Source: Gaiellales bacterium
Lineage (GTDB): Bacteria > Actinomycetota > Thermoleophilia > Gaiellales > JAICJC01
DNA: 64,000 nucleotides
Assembly (NCBI GenBank): GCA_036403155.1
Contig: DASWRM010000029.1
Location: 1-64,000 of the forward strand
Direction of reading: 5' to 3'
The translations under genes and the position numbers were made by a program. Under the pieces are notes generated by a model, which was given only the letters and a program-made list of their open reading frames with translations, was not told the origin of the DNA and made no database searches. Shown in pieces: positions 32,912-40,950 of the stretch (position 1 is its first letter; the number at the start of each line of letters is the position of its first letter).

Positions 32912-32965
32912 GCCTCACGGCTCCTCTCGTTGGGGACGCTCAGGGTACAGCACCACGTCCATCGG

Positions 32966-33904
32966 CTAGATCCCGAACCCAGCGACGTCGTCGATCGCCG
33001 ATCCCCGGTCGCCCTCGCCCCGCGTGAAGAAGCGGAAGACGGCCACGCCGCCGAGCACCGAGATCAGCGTGATCACCATGATCACCGTCGCGATGCCGTC
33101 GGTCGACGGCTGCGGCGTCGCCCGCGTCGCGTTGTAGATCGTCATCGGCACGGTGGTCGAGTTTGCGCCGTTCGAGAGCCACTGGCTGATCACGAAGTCG
33201 TCGATCGAGATCGCGAACACGATCGCGCCGCTGGCCACGACGGCCGGCAGGAGCAGCGGCAGCAGGACGCGGTAGAGCGCGACGGCGGGCGGCGCGCCCA
33301 GATCGGCTGCGGCTTCCTCGTACGACCGGCCGATCGAGAACAGGCGGCCGCGGACGATGACGACGACGTAGCTGATCGAGAAGGTGACGTGCCCGAGCAC
33401 CTGCGCCGACGTGCCGAACGGCACGATGGTGAGCAGCTGTGAGAAGAGCAGGAGCAGCGAGACGCCCATCACGATCTCCGGCGTCACCAGCGGGAACAGC
33501 ATGAGGAAGTTCGACGCGCCGGATCCCCGCCCGCGCCAGCGGGCCAGGCCGAGCGCGAGCAGCACGCCGATCGGCGTGGCGATGACGACGTCGAGCGCCG
33601 CCAGCTTCAGGCTCTGCCCGAGCGCACCGCGCAGGCCCGGGTCGTGGAACACCGAGTTGATCCCGGGCGCCGTGCTCGTGTACCACTTGGTGGTGAATCC
33701 CTGCCAGACCGTCAGCGACCGGCCGTCGTTGAACGAGAACTGGATCGCGACCAGCACGGGGGCGATCGACCAGATGATGTAGGCCCAGGTGACCACGACG
33801 AGGAACCGCGGCTTTCCCCACGGATTGCCGATCCAGCCGCCCGCGCGCCGCCAGAGGCTGAACTCCTTGGTGCGCGTGCGAGGTGTGGCGACGGCCTGGC
33901 TCAT
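32966..33904 (-). CDS. potC: Polyamine-type ABC importer permease
   Basis: This 312-residue permease of the binding-protein-dependent type has six helices with the EAA loop EEAAADLGAPPAVALYRVLLPLLLP that contacts the ATPase. It begins MSQAVATPRTRTKEF; ATG 33904 overlaps the stop of potB in ATGA, fixing the start. The conserved stretch VFAISIDDFVISQWLSNG near the C-terminus is typical of PotC. It makes the membrane channel with PotB. Confidence 0.93.
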   Translation of the reverse strand: MSQAVATPRTRTKEFSLWRRAGGWIGNPWGKPRFLVVVTWAYIIWSIAPVLVAIQFSFNDGRSLTVWQGFTTKWYTSTAPGINSVFHDPGLRGALGQSLKLAALDVVIATPIGVLLALGLARWRGRGSGASNFLMLFPLVTPEIVMGVSLLLLFSQLLTIVPFGTSAQVLGHVTFSISYVVVIVRGRLFSIGRSYEEAAADLGAPPAVALYRVLLPLLLPAVVASGAIVFAISIDDFVISQWLSNGANSTTVPMTIYNATRATPQPSTDGIATVIMVITLISVLGGVAVFRFFTRGEGDRGSAIDDVAGFGI

Positions 33905-34818
33905 GCCGGCAGGTCCCTCGACGCGCGGTGGATCGTCCACATGTAGTAGCCCATCAGCAGCACCAGGAACGCGGACAGCAGGATCGTGATCGCTGCGCCG
34001 ATCGTGGGCTGCGGGCCGCCGTGGAAGTAGAGATCGATCTGGTTTCCGATCATCGACGTGGTCGGTGCGCCGGACACGATGTTCGGCGTGTAGTAGTCAC
34101 CGAACATGGGGAGCACGATCAGCACCGCGCCGCCGAGCAGGCCGGTGCGGGAGAGCGGGAGCGTGACATGCAGGAACGCCCGGAACGGGCTCGCGCCGAG
34201 GTCGCGGGCAGCCTCCAGGTGCGACCGGTCGATGCGGTCGAGCGACGCATACAGCGGCAGGATGAAGTACGGGATGTACCCGTAGATCAGCGCGATGATG
34301 ACGGTGAAGCTCTCGCCGCCCAGGTAGTTGTTGGGGTCGCTGACCAGCCCCAGGTGAAAGAGCAGGTCGTTCAGGTGGGTGAACGCCAGGAACCGCTGGG
34401 CGTACCCGCCCGGCGACAGCAGGTTGATCCACGCCAGCATCCGCATCAGGTAGCTGATCCAGAACGGCAGTACGAGCAGGATCAGGAGCATGCTCTTCGT
34501 CCGCGAGGCGTGACGGGCGATGTAGTAGGCGACCGGGTACCCGATCAGGATGCAGCCCCCCAGCGACAGCCCCACGTACTCCACCGTCCGCACGAACACG
34601 TCCCAGTAGATGCCACCGGGCTCCAGCTCGGTGAGCACCTGGGACACCCAGCCGAAATTCCACTGCAGCGGGTTCCACGCCGGCACCGCGGTGAGCAGGA
34701 TCGGATCGACGCTGCCGAAGGCCACGCCCACGACGGCGTAGAAGGGCAGCACAAACAGGACCAGCAGCCAGATGACGCCGGGGAGCGAGAAGAGAGGCCA
34801 CAGCCAGCGTGGATACAT
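33901..34818 (-). CDS. potB: Polyamine-type ABC importer permease
   Basis: This 305-residue permease has the PotB pattern: FSLPGVIWLLVLFVLPFYAVVGVAF at the start, SLGGCILIGYPVAYYIARHA, LLILLVLPFWISYLMRMLAW, and the EAA loop LEAARDLGASPFRAFLHVTLPLS. It overlaps potC by 4 bases and follows potD by 9. It forms a heterodimeric pore with PotC. Confidence 0.93.
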   Translation of the reverse strand: MYPRWLWPLFSLPGVIWLLVLFVLPFYAVVGVAFGSVDPILLTAVPAWNPLQWNFGWVSQVLTELEPGGIYWDVFVRTVEYVGLSLGGCILIGYPVAYYIARHASRTKSMLLILLVLPFWISYLMRMLAWINLLSPGGYAQRFLAFTHLNDLLFHLGLVSDPNNYLGGESFTVIIALIYGYIPYFILPLYASLDRIDRSHLEAARDLGASPFRAFLHVTLPLSRTGLLGGAVLIVLPMFGDYYTPNIVSGAPTTSMIGNQIDLYFHGGPQPTIGAAITILLSAFLVLLMGYYMWTIHRASRDLPA

Positions 34819-34827
34819 CGGCGCTCC

Positions 34828-36117
34828 CTACGCTCCCGACAGGAACTGCGAGTAGGCGTTCTGCCAGAGCGCCTGGCCCTGCGTGGTGAGGGTCATCTCC
34901 TGAAGCGATGTCGGGCCCAGATCGTCGGCGGTCAGCACGGTGTTCTGGAGCGACTCGGGGAGGATCCCGTCCTGCACCATCTGGCCCGGGTCGATCTCGG
35001 TCAGCGGCGGCTGGTAGCCGTTGTAGTTCAGGAAATTGTTGCGCGCCTGCGTGTTGTCGAGGATGAAGTTGAGGAACAGGTGCGAGAGCACCGGCTTCTT
35101 CGTCGAGGAGCAGATGCTGAACATGTCGTTCTGGATCGGCCCGTTGCCGCGCCCCGGGTTCCAGAACCGCAGCGCCTGCTTTGATTCCTTGTCGGCATAG
35201 AACAGATACCCGGCGATCGCGTCGCCCGACCACGCCTGGTTCAGGTACGCCTTACGCTCGGCGACAGCCGAGTACTGCAGGTCGCCGACCTTGACGTTGC
35301 AGATCCCGTACAGCTGCTGGAGGTCCTTGACGGCCTGGTCGATCTTCGCCGGGTCCTCGGTGTTGATGTCCTTGTCACCGCGGTGGAGCAGCGCCATGGC
35401 GATCGTCTCGCGCACCTCGGAGAGCAGCGCCGTCTTGCCCCGGTACTTCTGCGCACGCCAGAAGATGTCCCACGGATTGGGGGTGAGGGTCGGGATGTCC
35501 TCCTTCACGAAATCCGTGCGGTACAGGATGCCGGTCGTGTAGCACGTGTAGGGCACGCTGTAGCGCGAGCCCTTGTCGTAGAACGGGTCGACCAGCGACG
35601 GCCAGACGTTCTTCTGGAGGTTGGGGATGTAGTCCAGGTTCAGCGGCTTGATCAGCTTCGCGGCGACGACGCGCGCGATGTTGTCCGGCGTCATCTCCAT
35701 CACGTCCGGCTTCACGGTGCCCGAAGCGAGCTTGGTGATGCCGCTGTTGATGTCGTCGAACGGCGTCACCTTGCACGTCACGCCGTACTTCTTGCCGAAC
35801 GCCTTCAGCAGCGCCGGGTCGATGTAGTCGGGGTAGTTGAAGATGACGAAGTCGCCGCCCGTCTCGGGCTGCATGCCCGAGGCGATCGGCTGCTCGTAGC
35901 GCGGGATCGTGACCGGCCCGTTGGGGCGGGCCAGCGGCAGCCCCAGCGGGCCGAGCTTCTGGCCGTTGGCGCCGGTCGCGACGCTGTTGTTGGCCGTCGT
36001 GCTGTTGCTGCAGGCCGCCAGGAGGCTGCCCGCGCCGGAGAGGGCGAACGCCGCGCCGCCCGACCGCAGCAGGAAATCGCGGCGGGTGGCGCCGGAGCGC
36101 CGGTCCTTCGGATGCAT
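34828..36117 (-). CDS. potD: Polyamine-type ABC importer substrate-binding lipoprotein
   Basis: This 429-residue extracytoplasmic binding protein has a twin-arginine signal (GATRRDFLLRSGGAAFALSG) that ends in a lipobox-like LLAAC, so it is probably a Tat-exported lipoprotein. The mature part has the PotD/PotF pattern: FVIFNYPDYIDPALLKAFGKKYG, VMEMTPDNIARVVAAKLIKPLN, YSVPYTCYTTGILYRTDFV, and the typical SGDAIAGYLFY. ATG 36117 is the first in frame and fits the signal. It binds a polyamine or similar ligand outside the cell. Confidence 0.93.
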   Translation of the reverse strand: MHPKDRRSGATRRDFLLRSGGAAFALSGAGSLLAACSNSTTANNSVATGANGQKLGPLGLPLARPNGPVTIPRYEQPIASGMQPETGGDFVIFNYPDYIDPALLKAFGKKYGVTCKVTPFDDINSGITKLASGTVKPDVMEMTPDNIARVVAAKLIKPLNLDYIPNLQKNVWPSLVDPFYDKGSRYSVPYTCYTTGILYRTDFVKEDIPTLTPNPWDIFWRAQKYRGKTALLSEVRETIAMALLHRGDKDINTEDPAKIDQAVKDLQQLYGICNVKVGDLQYSAVAERKAYLNQAWSGDAIAGYLFYADKESKQALRFWNPGRGNGPIQNDMFSICSSTKKPVLSHLFLNFILDNTQARNNFLNYNGYQPPLTEIDPGQMVQDGILPESLQNTVLTADDLGPTSLQEMTLTTQGQALWQNAYSQFLSGA

Positions 36118-36134
36118 GTGAAGCCCTCCCGTCC

Positions 36135-36154
36135 TTGACTGACTAGCCAGTCAA
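36135..36154. promoter_or_regulatory. Imperfect 20-bp palindrome upstream of potD
   Basis: TTGACTGACTAGCCAGTCAA has perfect 7-bp outer arms (TTGACTG/CAGTCAA) around a CTAG core, with one mismatched pair. It lies 18 bases upstream of the potD start, in the region shared with the divergent TetR gene, and looks like a TetR-type operator. Confidence 0.6.
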
Positions 36155-36289
36155 CTGCCGTGCTCGTGCGACTGTACCGAGTTGGGAGGCGGTGTCAAGG
36201 ACGCACCTCACGCGCTCGTGAGCCCAGTCGCTGGGTTCCTTGGTGCGCGATTCAAGCAATCCACCGGCGCTGCGTCAAGACTGGGGCAG

Positions 36290-36305
36290 CGAACGCTTGC
36301 GTTCG
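36290..36305. promoter_or_regulatory. Second palindrome, near the TetR gene start
   Basis: CGAACGCTTGCGTTCG has perfect 7-bp arms around TT and ends 30 bases before the TetR ATG. Its sequence differs from the potD-side palindrome, so it may be bound by the same regulator with lower affinity or by another protein. Confidence 0.5.
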
Positions 36306-36334
36306 TTCAATGCCACCGGTAAGAATGGCGCGCC

Positions 36335-36949
36335 ATGGCACGGCCAAAGAACCAGACCGAGCGCCGTCGCCAGCTGACCGAGGCGGCGGGCCGGGCGATC
36401 GTCGCTCGCGGTGCGGCGGCGGTGCGGCTGAAGGACATCGCCGACCAGGCGGGAATCACCCCGGGCGCCGTTCTCTACTACTACCCGGACGTGGACGCAC
36501 TGCTGGTCGAGGCGCACCGGGCCGCCGGCGAGCGCTTCTGCGAGGACCGGATCGCGGCGCTGGCGGAGATCGACGATCCACGGGAGCGCATGGTCGCGGC
36601 GATCCGCACCGGCCTGCCCACCGGGCCGGAGGACGAGGCGGTGCGGATGCTCTACGAGATGGACGCGCTGGTCGGAAGGAGCGCGCTGTACTCGGCGCTC
36701 ACCGTGTCGTTCTTCGAGCGGCAGGTGGCGCTCTACCAGGTGATCCTCGAGGCCGGGGTCGCGCGCGGGCTGTTCGACCTGACCGACGACTCGCATACGC
36801 TCGGGCGCAACATCGTGGCGCTCGAGGACGCGCACGGGCTGCATGTCCTGATGGGCGACTCGCCGATCGACCGGCGTGAGGCGGAGCGGCTGATCGTCGC
36901 CCACGCGTCGGCTGTCACCCGGTGCGACCTTCGCGCCGTCGCAGGCTGA
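36335..36949 (+). CDS. TetR family transcriptional regulator
   Basis: This 204-residue regulator has the TetR helix-turn-helix at the N-terminus: RRQLTEAAGRAIVARGAAAVRLKDIADQAGITPGAVLYYYPDVDALLVEAHR (about 11-62). The rest is a helical ligand-binding domain without a recognisable pattern. It is divergent from potDBCA with two palindromes between, so it probably represses polyamine-type uptake and itself. ATG 36335 is the first sensible start. Confidence 0.93.
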   Translation: MARPKNQTERRRQLTEAAGRAIVARGAAAVRLKDIADQAGITPGAVLYYYPDVDALLVEAHRAAGERFCEDRIAALAEIDDPRERMVAAIRTGLPTGPEDEAVRMLYEMDALVGRSALYSALTVSFFERQVALYQVILEAGVARGLFDLTDDSHTLGRNIVALEDAHGLHVLMGDSPIDRREAERLIVAHASAVTRCDLRAVAG

Positions 36950-37003
36950 CCGGTCCGGTTCTGCCGGCAGAGCTGGGCCCCCCTCTGGCAGACTCCCGGC
37001 CCG

Positions 37004-39061
37004 ATGCCTCGAGACCTGCAGCCGCTGTTCGCGCCGCGCTCCGTCGCCATCCTGGGCGCCTCCAACGACCCTGCGAAATGGGGAAACTGGCTCGCGCGCG
37101 GAGCGCTGCGCGGCAAGCATCGCCGTCCCGTGTACCTGGTCAACCGAAACGGGGGCGAGGTGCTCGGCGAGCCGGCGTTCCGCTCGCTGGCCGAGCTGCC
37201 CGGCGATCCCGAGCTGGTCGTCATCTCCGTTCCGGCGCCCGCGTTCGAGCAGGCCGTGGACGACGCGCTGGCGCGAAACGCCAAGGCGCTGATCGGCATC
37301 ACGGCCGGGCTGGGGGAGTCCGGAGACGAGGCGGCCGCCCGCGAGCGGGAGCTCGTGTGGCGCATCCGCGAGGCCGGCGCGATGCTGCTCGGGCCGAACT
37401 GCCTGGGCGTCTACGACGCGTCGAGCGACCTCGGGCTGGCATCGAACGAGTTTCCGCCGGGCGCGATCGGGCTGATCTCACAGAGCGGCAACCTCGCCCT
37501 CGAGCTGGGCCTGCTGGCGGGGCGGTACGGGCTCGGATTCTCACGGTTCGCGTCGATCGGCAACCAGGCCGACCTCGACCTCGCCGAACTGGTCGCGTCC
37601 TACGCGGCCCACGAGCAGACCGAGCTGATCGCGATCTACGTGGAGGACTTCCGCGACGGGCGCGCGTTCGTCGACGCGGCCGCGAACGCCGGCAAGCCGT
37701 GCGTGCTGATCACCGTCGGCCGCAGCGATGCCAGCGGCAGGGCGGCCGCATCGCACACCGGCGCGATGGTCTCGGACCACAGCGTCGTCGATGCCGCATG
37801 CCGGGCTGCGGGCGTGTCCCTGGTGTCGACGCCCGCGCAGATGATCGACCTCGCCCACGCGCTGCTGCAGCCGCGCCGGCTGGGCGGCTCGCGCGTTGCG
37901 GTGCTCGGCGATGGTGGCGGCCATGGTGCCATCGCGTGCGATGTCGCCGTCGCCGCGGGTCTCGACGTTCCCACGCTGTCGCCCGAGCTGCAGGCGGCGC
38001 TCGCCGAGCCGCTGCCCGTGACCGCCTCGACCAGGAACCCCGTGGATCTCGCCGGCGGAGGGGAGGAGGATTTCTACAACTACTCGCGCATGGCGCGCGG
38101 CCTGCTCGAGTCGGGTGACGTCGACGGGCTGCTGATGACCGGCTACTTCGGCGGCTACAGCCAGTATTCGGACGAGTTCTCGGAGCGCGAGACCGATGTG
38201 GCGCGCGAGATCGCCCGGGCGGTCGAGGAGACCGGCAAGCCGCTGGTAGCCCAGTCCATGTACCCCGACGGCGCGCCCAACCTCGTGCTGCGCGAGCGTG
38301 GGATACCCGTGTACGCGACGATCGAGGCCGCGGCCTCTGCGCTCTCGGCGCTGCGCCTCCCGGGCCACGTGCCGGGCTCACCAACGTTGCCCGATCCGGA
38401 GACGGAGCCGTTCGAGGTCTCGTACTTCGGCGCCCGTGAGCTGCTGGCCGCGGGCGGCGTTCCGTTCGTCGAGGCGCTTCGCGTCCGCACGCGCGAGGAG
38501 GCGCTCGTCGCCGCGGACGGCGTCGGCTACCCGATCGTGCTGAAGGCGCTCGGCCTGCTGCACAAGTCGGACGCGGGCGGCGTGGCGGTCGGCCTGACCG
38601 ACGAGGAGACGCTCGGCCGCGCGTTCGACGACATGACGTCGCGGCTCTCGCCCCCGGAGCTCTCGGTCGAGGCGATGGCGCCGCTCTCCCAGGGAGTGGA
38701 GCTGATCATCGGCGCCAAGCGCGATCCCCGCTTCGGCCCCGTGGCCCTGGTCGGCATGGGCGGTGTCTACGCCGAACTGCTGCTCGATGTGGCGGAGGCG
38801 CTCGCCCCCGTCTCGGCGGAGCAGGCGATCGAGATGATCGAGTCGCTGAACGGCGCCCCGGTGCTGAAGGGCGCACGCGGCCGTCCGGCGCTCGACATCC
38901 CCGCCGCGGCAAGCGCGCTGGTGGCGCTCTCGCGGGTGGCCGCCGCACGGCCGGAGATCGCCGAGATCGAGGTGAACCCGCTGCTGGTGCTGCCGAGGGG
39001 CGCGCTGGCGCTCGACGCGCGCATCATCCACGCCGACGAAGGAGGCCAGGATGCTGGTTGA
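37004..39061 (+). CDS. NDP-forming acyl-CoA ligase, fused alpha-beta type
   Basis: This 685-residue fusion has a CoA-binding Rossmann domain (SVAILGASNDPAKWGNW), a succinyl-CoA-ligase-like domain with SQSGNLALELG, the phosphohistidine loop GRAAASHTGAMV, and a C-terminal ATP-grasp half (FGARELLAAGGVPF, YPIVLKALGLLHKSDAGGVAVGL). Such acetate--CoA ligase (ADP-forming) family enzymes make acyl-CoA plus NTP or the reverse, and some activate aromatic or branched acids. It overlaps the dienoyl-CoA-reductase-like gene by 11 bases, suggesting an acyl-CoA pathway. Which acid is unknown. Confidence 0.92.
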   Translation: MPRDLQPLFAPRSVAILGASNDPAKWGNWLARGALRGKHRRPVYLVNRNGGEVLGEPAFRSLAELPGDPELVVISVPAPAFEQAVDDALARNAKALIGITAGLGESGDEAAARERELVWRIREAGAMLLGPNCLGVYDASSDLGLASNEFPPGAIGLISQSGNLALELGLLAGRYGLGFSRFASIGNQADLDLAELVASYAAHEQTELIAIYVEDFRDGRAFVDAAANAGKPCVLITVGRSDASGRAAASHTGAMVSDHSVVDAACRAAGVSLVSTPAQMIDLAHALLQPRRLGGSRVAVLGDGGGHGAIACDVAVAAGLDVPTLSPELQAALAEPLPVTASTRNPVDLAGGGEEDFYNYSRMARGLLESGDVDGLLMTGYFGGYSQYSDEFSERETDVAREIARAVEETGKPLVAQSMYPDGAPNLVLRERGIPVYATIEAAASALSALRLPGHVPGSPTLPDPETEPFEVSYFGARELLAAGGVPFVEALRVRTREEALVAADGVGYPIVLKALGLLHKSDAGGVAVGLTDEETLGRAFDDMTSRLSPPELSVEAMAPLSQGVELIIGAKRDPRFGPVALVGMGGVYAELLLDVAEALAPVSAEQAIEMIESLNGAPVLKGARGRPALDIPAAASALVALSRVAAARPEIAEIEVNPLLVLPRGALALDARIIHADEGGQDAG

Positions 39062-39854
39062 CGGCTGCTATGACGGCCGTGTCGCGATCGTCACCGGCGG
39101 TGGCAGCGGCATGGGGCGCGCGATGGCGAAGGAGTTCGCGCGGCTCGGCGCCTCCGTGCTGGTTGCGGGCCGCCGGGCCGAGCCGCTCGAGGAGACGGTC
39201 GCGCTGATCCAGCAGGCCGGCGGCGTCGCGGCCGCGCAGCCGACCGACGTGCGGGATCCCGAACAGGTGGACGCGATGGCGGCGGCCGCCGTCGACCGGT
39301 TCGGCCGCGTCGACTGCCTGGTCAACAACGCCGCGGGCAACTTCGTCGTGCGGGGCGAGGACCTGTCGCCGAACGGGTGGCGCGCCGTGGTCTCGATCGT
39401 GCTGGACGGAGGGTTCCTCTGCACCCGCGCGGCCGGGCGGCGGATGATCGAGCAGGGCGGCGGCGGCGCCGTGCTCTCCGTGATCGCGAGCTACGCCTGG
39501 ACGGGCGGTCCCGGCACGGTGCACTCCGCGGCCGCGAAGGCCGGCCTGCTGGCGATGACCAAGACGCTTGCCGTCGAATGGGCGCCGCACCGGATCCGGC
39601 TGAACACGATCTGTCCCGGGCCGACCGACACCGAGGGCGCGGGCCAGGCCCTGTGGCCCGAGCCGGCCGACCGCGAGCGGGTGGAGCGAAGCGTGCCGGC
39701 CGGGAGGCTCGCATCCGTTGAGGAGATCGCATGGTGGACGACCGCCCTCTGTTCCGACTTCGGCTCCTACGTGACCGGCATGAACTTCACGATCGACGGC
39801 GGGCACTGGCTCGAGCAGGAGAGCTACATGCCGTCCCTGAAGGCGCGCGAGTAG
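39051..39854 (+). CDS. SDR oxidoreductase, 2,4-dienoyl-CoA reductase-like
   Basis: This 267-residue short-chain dehydrogenase has VAIVTGGGSGMGRAMAKEF for NADP(H), VNNAAGN, and a catalytic region SVIASYAWTGGPGTVHSAAAKAG. The usual YxxxK is HSAAAK, so Tyr is absent while Lys is kept, as in DECR/FadH-type 2,4-dienoyl-CoA reductases. The C-terminal ICPGPTDTEGAGQALWP also matches that group. It overlaps the upstream CoA ligase by 11 bases. It likely reduces an unsaturated acyl-CoA; exact chain length is unknown. Confidence 0.85.
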   Translation: MLVDGCYDGRVAIVTGGGSGMGRAMAKEFARLGASVLVAGRRAEPLEETVALIQQAGGVAAAQPTDVRDPEQVDAMAAAAVDRFGRVDCLVNNAAGNFVVRGEDLSPNGWRAVVSIVLDGGFLCTRAAGRRMIEQGGGGAVLSVIASYAWTGGPGTVHSAAAKAGLLAMTKTLAVEWAPHRIRLNTICPGPTDTEGAGQALWPEPADRERVERSVPAGRLASVEEIAWWTTALCSDFGSYVTGMNFTIDGGHWLEQESYMPSLKARE

Positions 39855-39858
39855 CGAC

Positions 39859-39882
39859 GGCCGGCCTCCGTCATGGCCGGCC
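39859..39882 (+). terminator. GC-rich hairpin after the SDR gene
   Basis: GGCCGGCC (39859-39866) and GGCCGGCC (39875-39882) form an 8-bp stem with loop TCCGTCAT, 4 bases after the SDR stop. TCTAGGTTT follows, which is a weak T-tract. Confidence 0.55.
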
Positions 39883-39896
39883 TCTAGGTTTGCGCC

Positions 39897-40487
39897 ATGC
39901 GGTTGCCCTCGCGAGGCGGTGCCACCGGCCTGGGAGACGTGCGCCCGGGCTGGTTGACCGCCGGAGGAATCAGGCTGGCCGTGCTGTGCCTCTTCATCGT
40001 CGCGATCGAGATGCTGCGCCCCCACCTGTCGCCCCATTCCGCGGGCTGGGTTGCGGTGGCCGGGGCGGTGGCGGTGGCCGCCGGCGGCGCGGTGTTCGTC
40101 GGCGCCACCCGCAGGCTGGCTGAGCGCCTGCCGTTCCTGACGGGATCGCAGCGCCTGGCGGACGCGGCGGTGCTGCAGCTGCGGCGGATCGGGCTGCCGC
40201 TGCTCGGGCTGCTGTTCTTCCTGTTCTGGACGTTCGTGTACCTGGCGCTGTGGGCCGTGCACCCGGACGACGCGTTCCGCGGGCTGGGATCCCAGCCGAG
40301 GTTCGCCGACTTCTTCTACTACGCCGTCTCGACGGCGCTGATCTCGCCGCCGGGGGACATCCTCGCCCACTCCCGCGGCGCGCGGGCGGCCACCATGATC
40401 GAGATGCTCACCGGCTTCGGCGTCCTGACGGCGTACCTGTCGAGCTTCATGGACTGGAACCGGCGCGAGGGAACGGAGGCGGAGTGA
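39897..40487 (+). CDS. Ion-channel-like membrane protein with altered pore loop
   Basis: This 196-residue protein has about four helices. The second half mimics a two-helix potassium channel: FTVYLALWAVHP-type helix, then FFYYAVSTALISPPGDILAHSRGARAATMIEM, where the filter GYGD is replaced by SPPGD, and a final helix LTGFGVLTAYLSSFM. The normal backbone of the filter is unlikely to conduct K+ in the usual way. A TAGGTT (39885-39890) is 6 bases from the ATG, so the transcript looks leaderless. Function unknown, probably channel or receptor-like. Confidence 0.75.
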   Translation: MRLPSRGGATGLGDVRPGWLTAGGIRLAVLCLFIVAIEMLRPHLSPHSAGWVAVAGAVAVAAGGAVFVGATRRLAERLPFLTGSQRLADAAVLQLRRIGLPLLGLLFFLFWTFVYLALWAVHPDDAFRGLGSQPRFADFFYYAVSTALISPPGDILAHSRGARAATMIEMLTGFGVLTAYLSSFMDWNRREGTEAE

Positions 40488-40515
40488 GCCGCCGATGGGC
40501 CGGCGGTCCCATCGC

Positions 40516-40596
40516 TCAGCGCTCGGGCCGCTCCAGGCGCAGGCCGGCGGCCACCAGCACCAGCTCTACGATGATTGCGCCGATCAGCCATCCCAT
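40516..40596 (-). CDS. Possible 26-residue membrane peptide
   Basis: A short frame reads MGWLIGAIIVELVLVAAGLR followed by a charged LERPER tail. AGGAG lies 9 bases upstream of its ATG on the - strand. It sits between the channel-like gene and tRNA-Ser(GCT). Coding is not proven; the hydrophobic helix and the ribosome-binding site are the only support. Confidence 0.4.
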   Translation of the reverse strand: MGWLIGAIIVELVLVAAGLRLERPER

Positions 40597-40620
40597 CTGC
40601 GTCAGCTCCTGCTCGGGGAA

Positions 40621-40710
40621 CGGAGAGGGAGGGATTCGAACCCTCGCTGGAGGTTTACCCCCCAGACCCACTTAGCAGGCGGGCGCCTTAAGCCACTCGG
40701 CCACCTCTCC
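40621..40710 (-). tRNA. tRNA-Ser, anticodon GCT
   Basis: This type II tRNA has acceptor GGAGAGG/CCTCTCC, anticodon stem CCCGC/GTGGG with loop CTGCTAA (anticodon GCT, reading AGC/AGU), a long variable arm starting TCTGGGGGG, T-arm GAGGG-TTCGAAT-CCCTC and discriminator G. CCA is not encoded. Confidence 0.95.
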
Positions 40711-40950
40711 CCGTGCCACCGCCCGGCGGCGGCAATGTCCGTACGATACTCGGTCGGCACGGCGACGCGCTTGAGCGCGACGGGCCCCCGCGTGACGGCC
40801 GGTTGAGCCAGCACCTCCCCGCGAAAGGTCGTAGGTTTTCCGCTGGTTCGGCGAACACCGCCGCCGTGTACCCACAGAAGCGGCGGCGTTGCGCCCGCGC
40901 TGCGAGACGAGGGAGGCGCCCTGGAGGGATCGGAAGCCGTTCGGAGCGAG

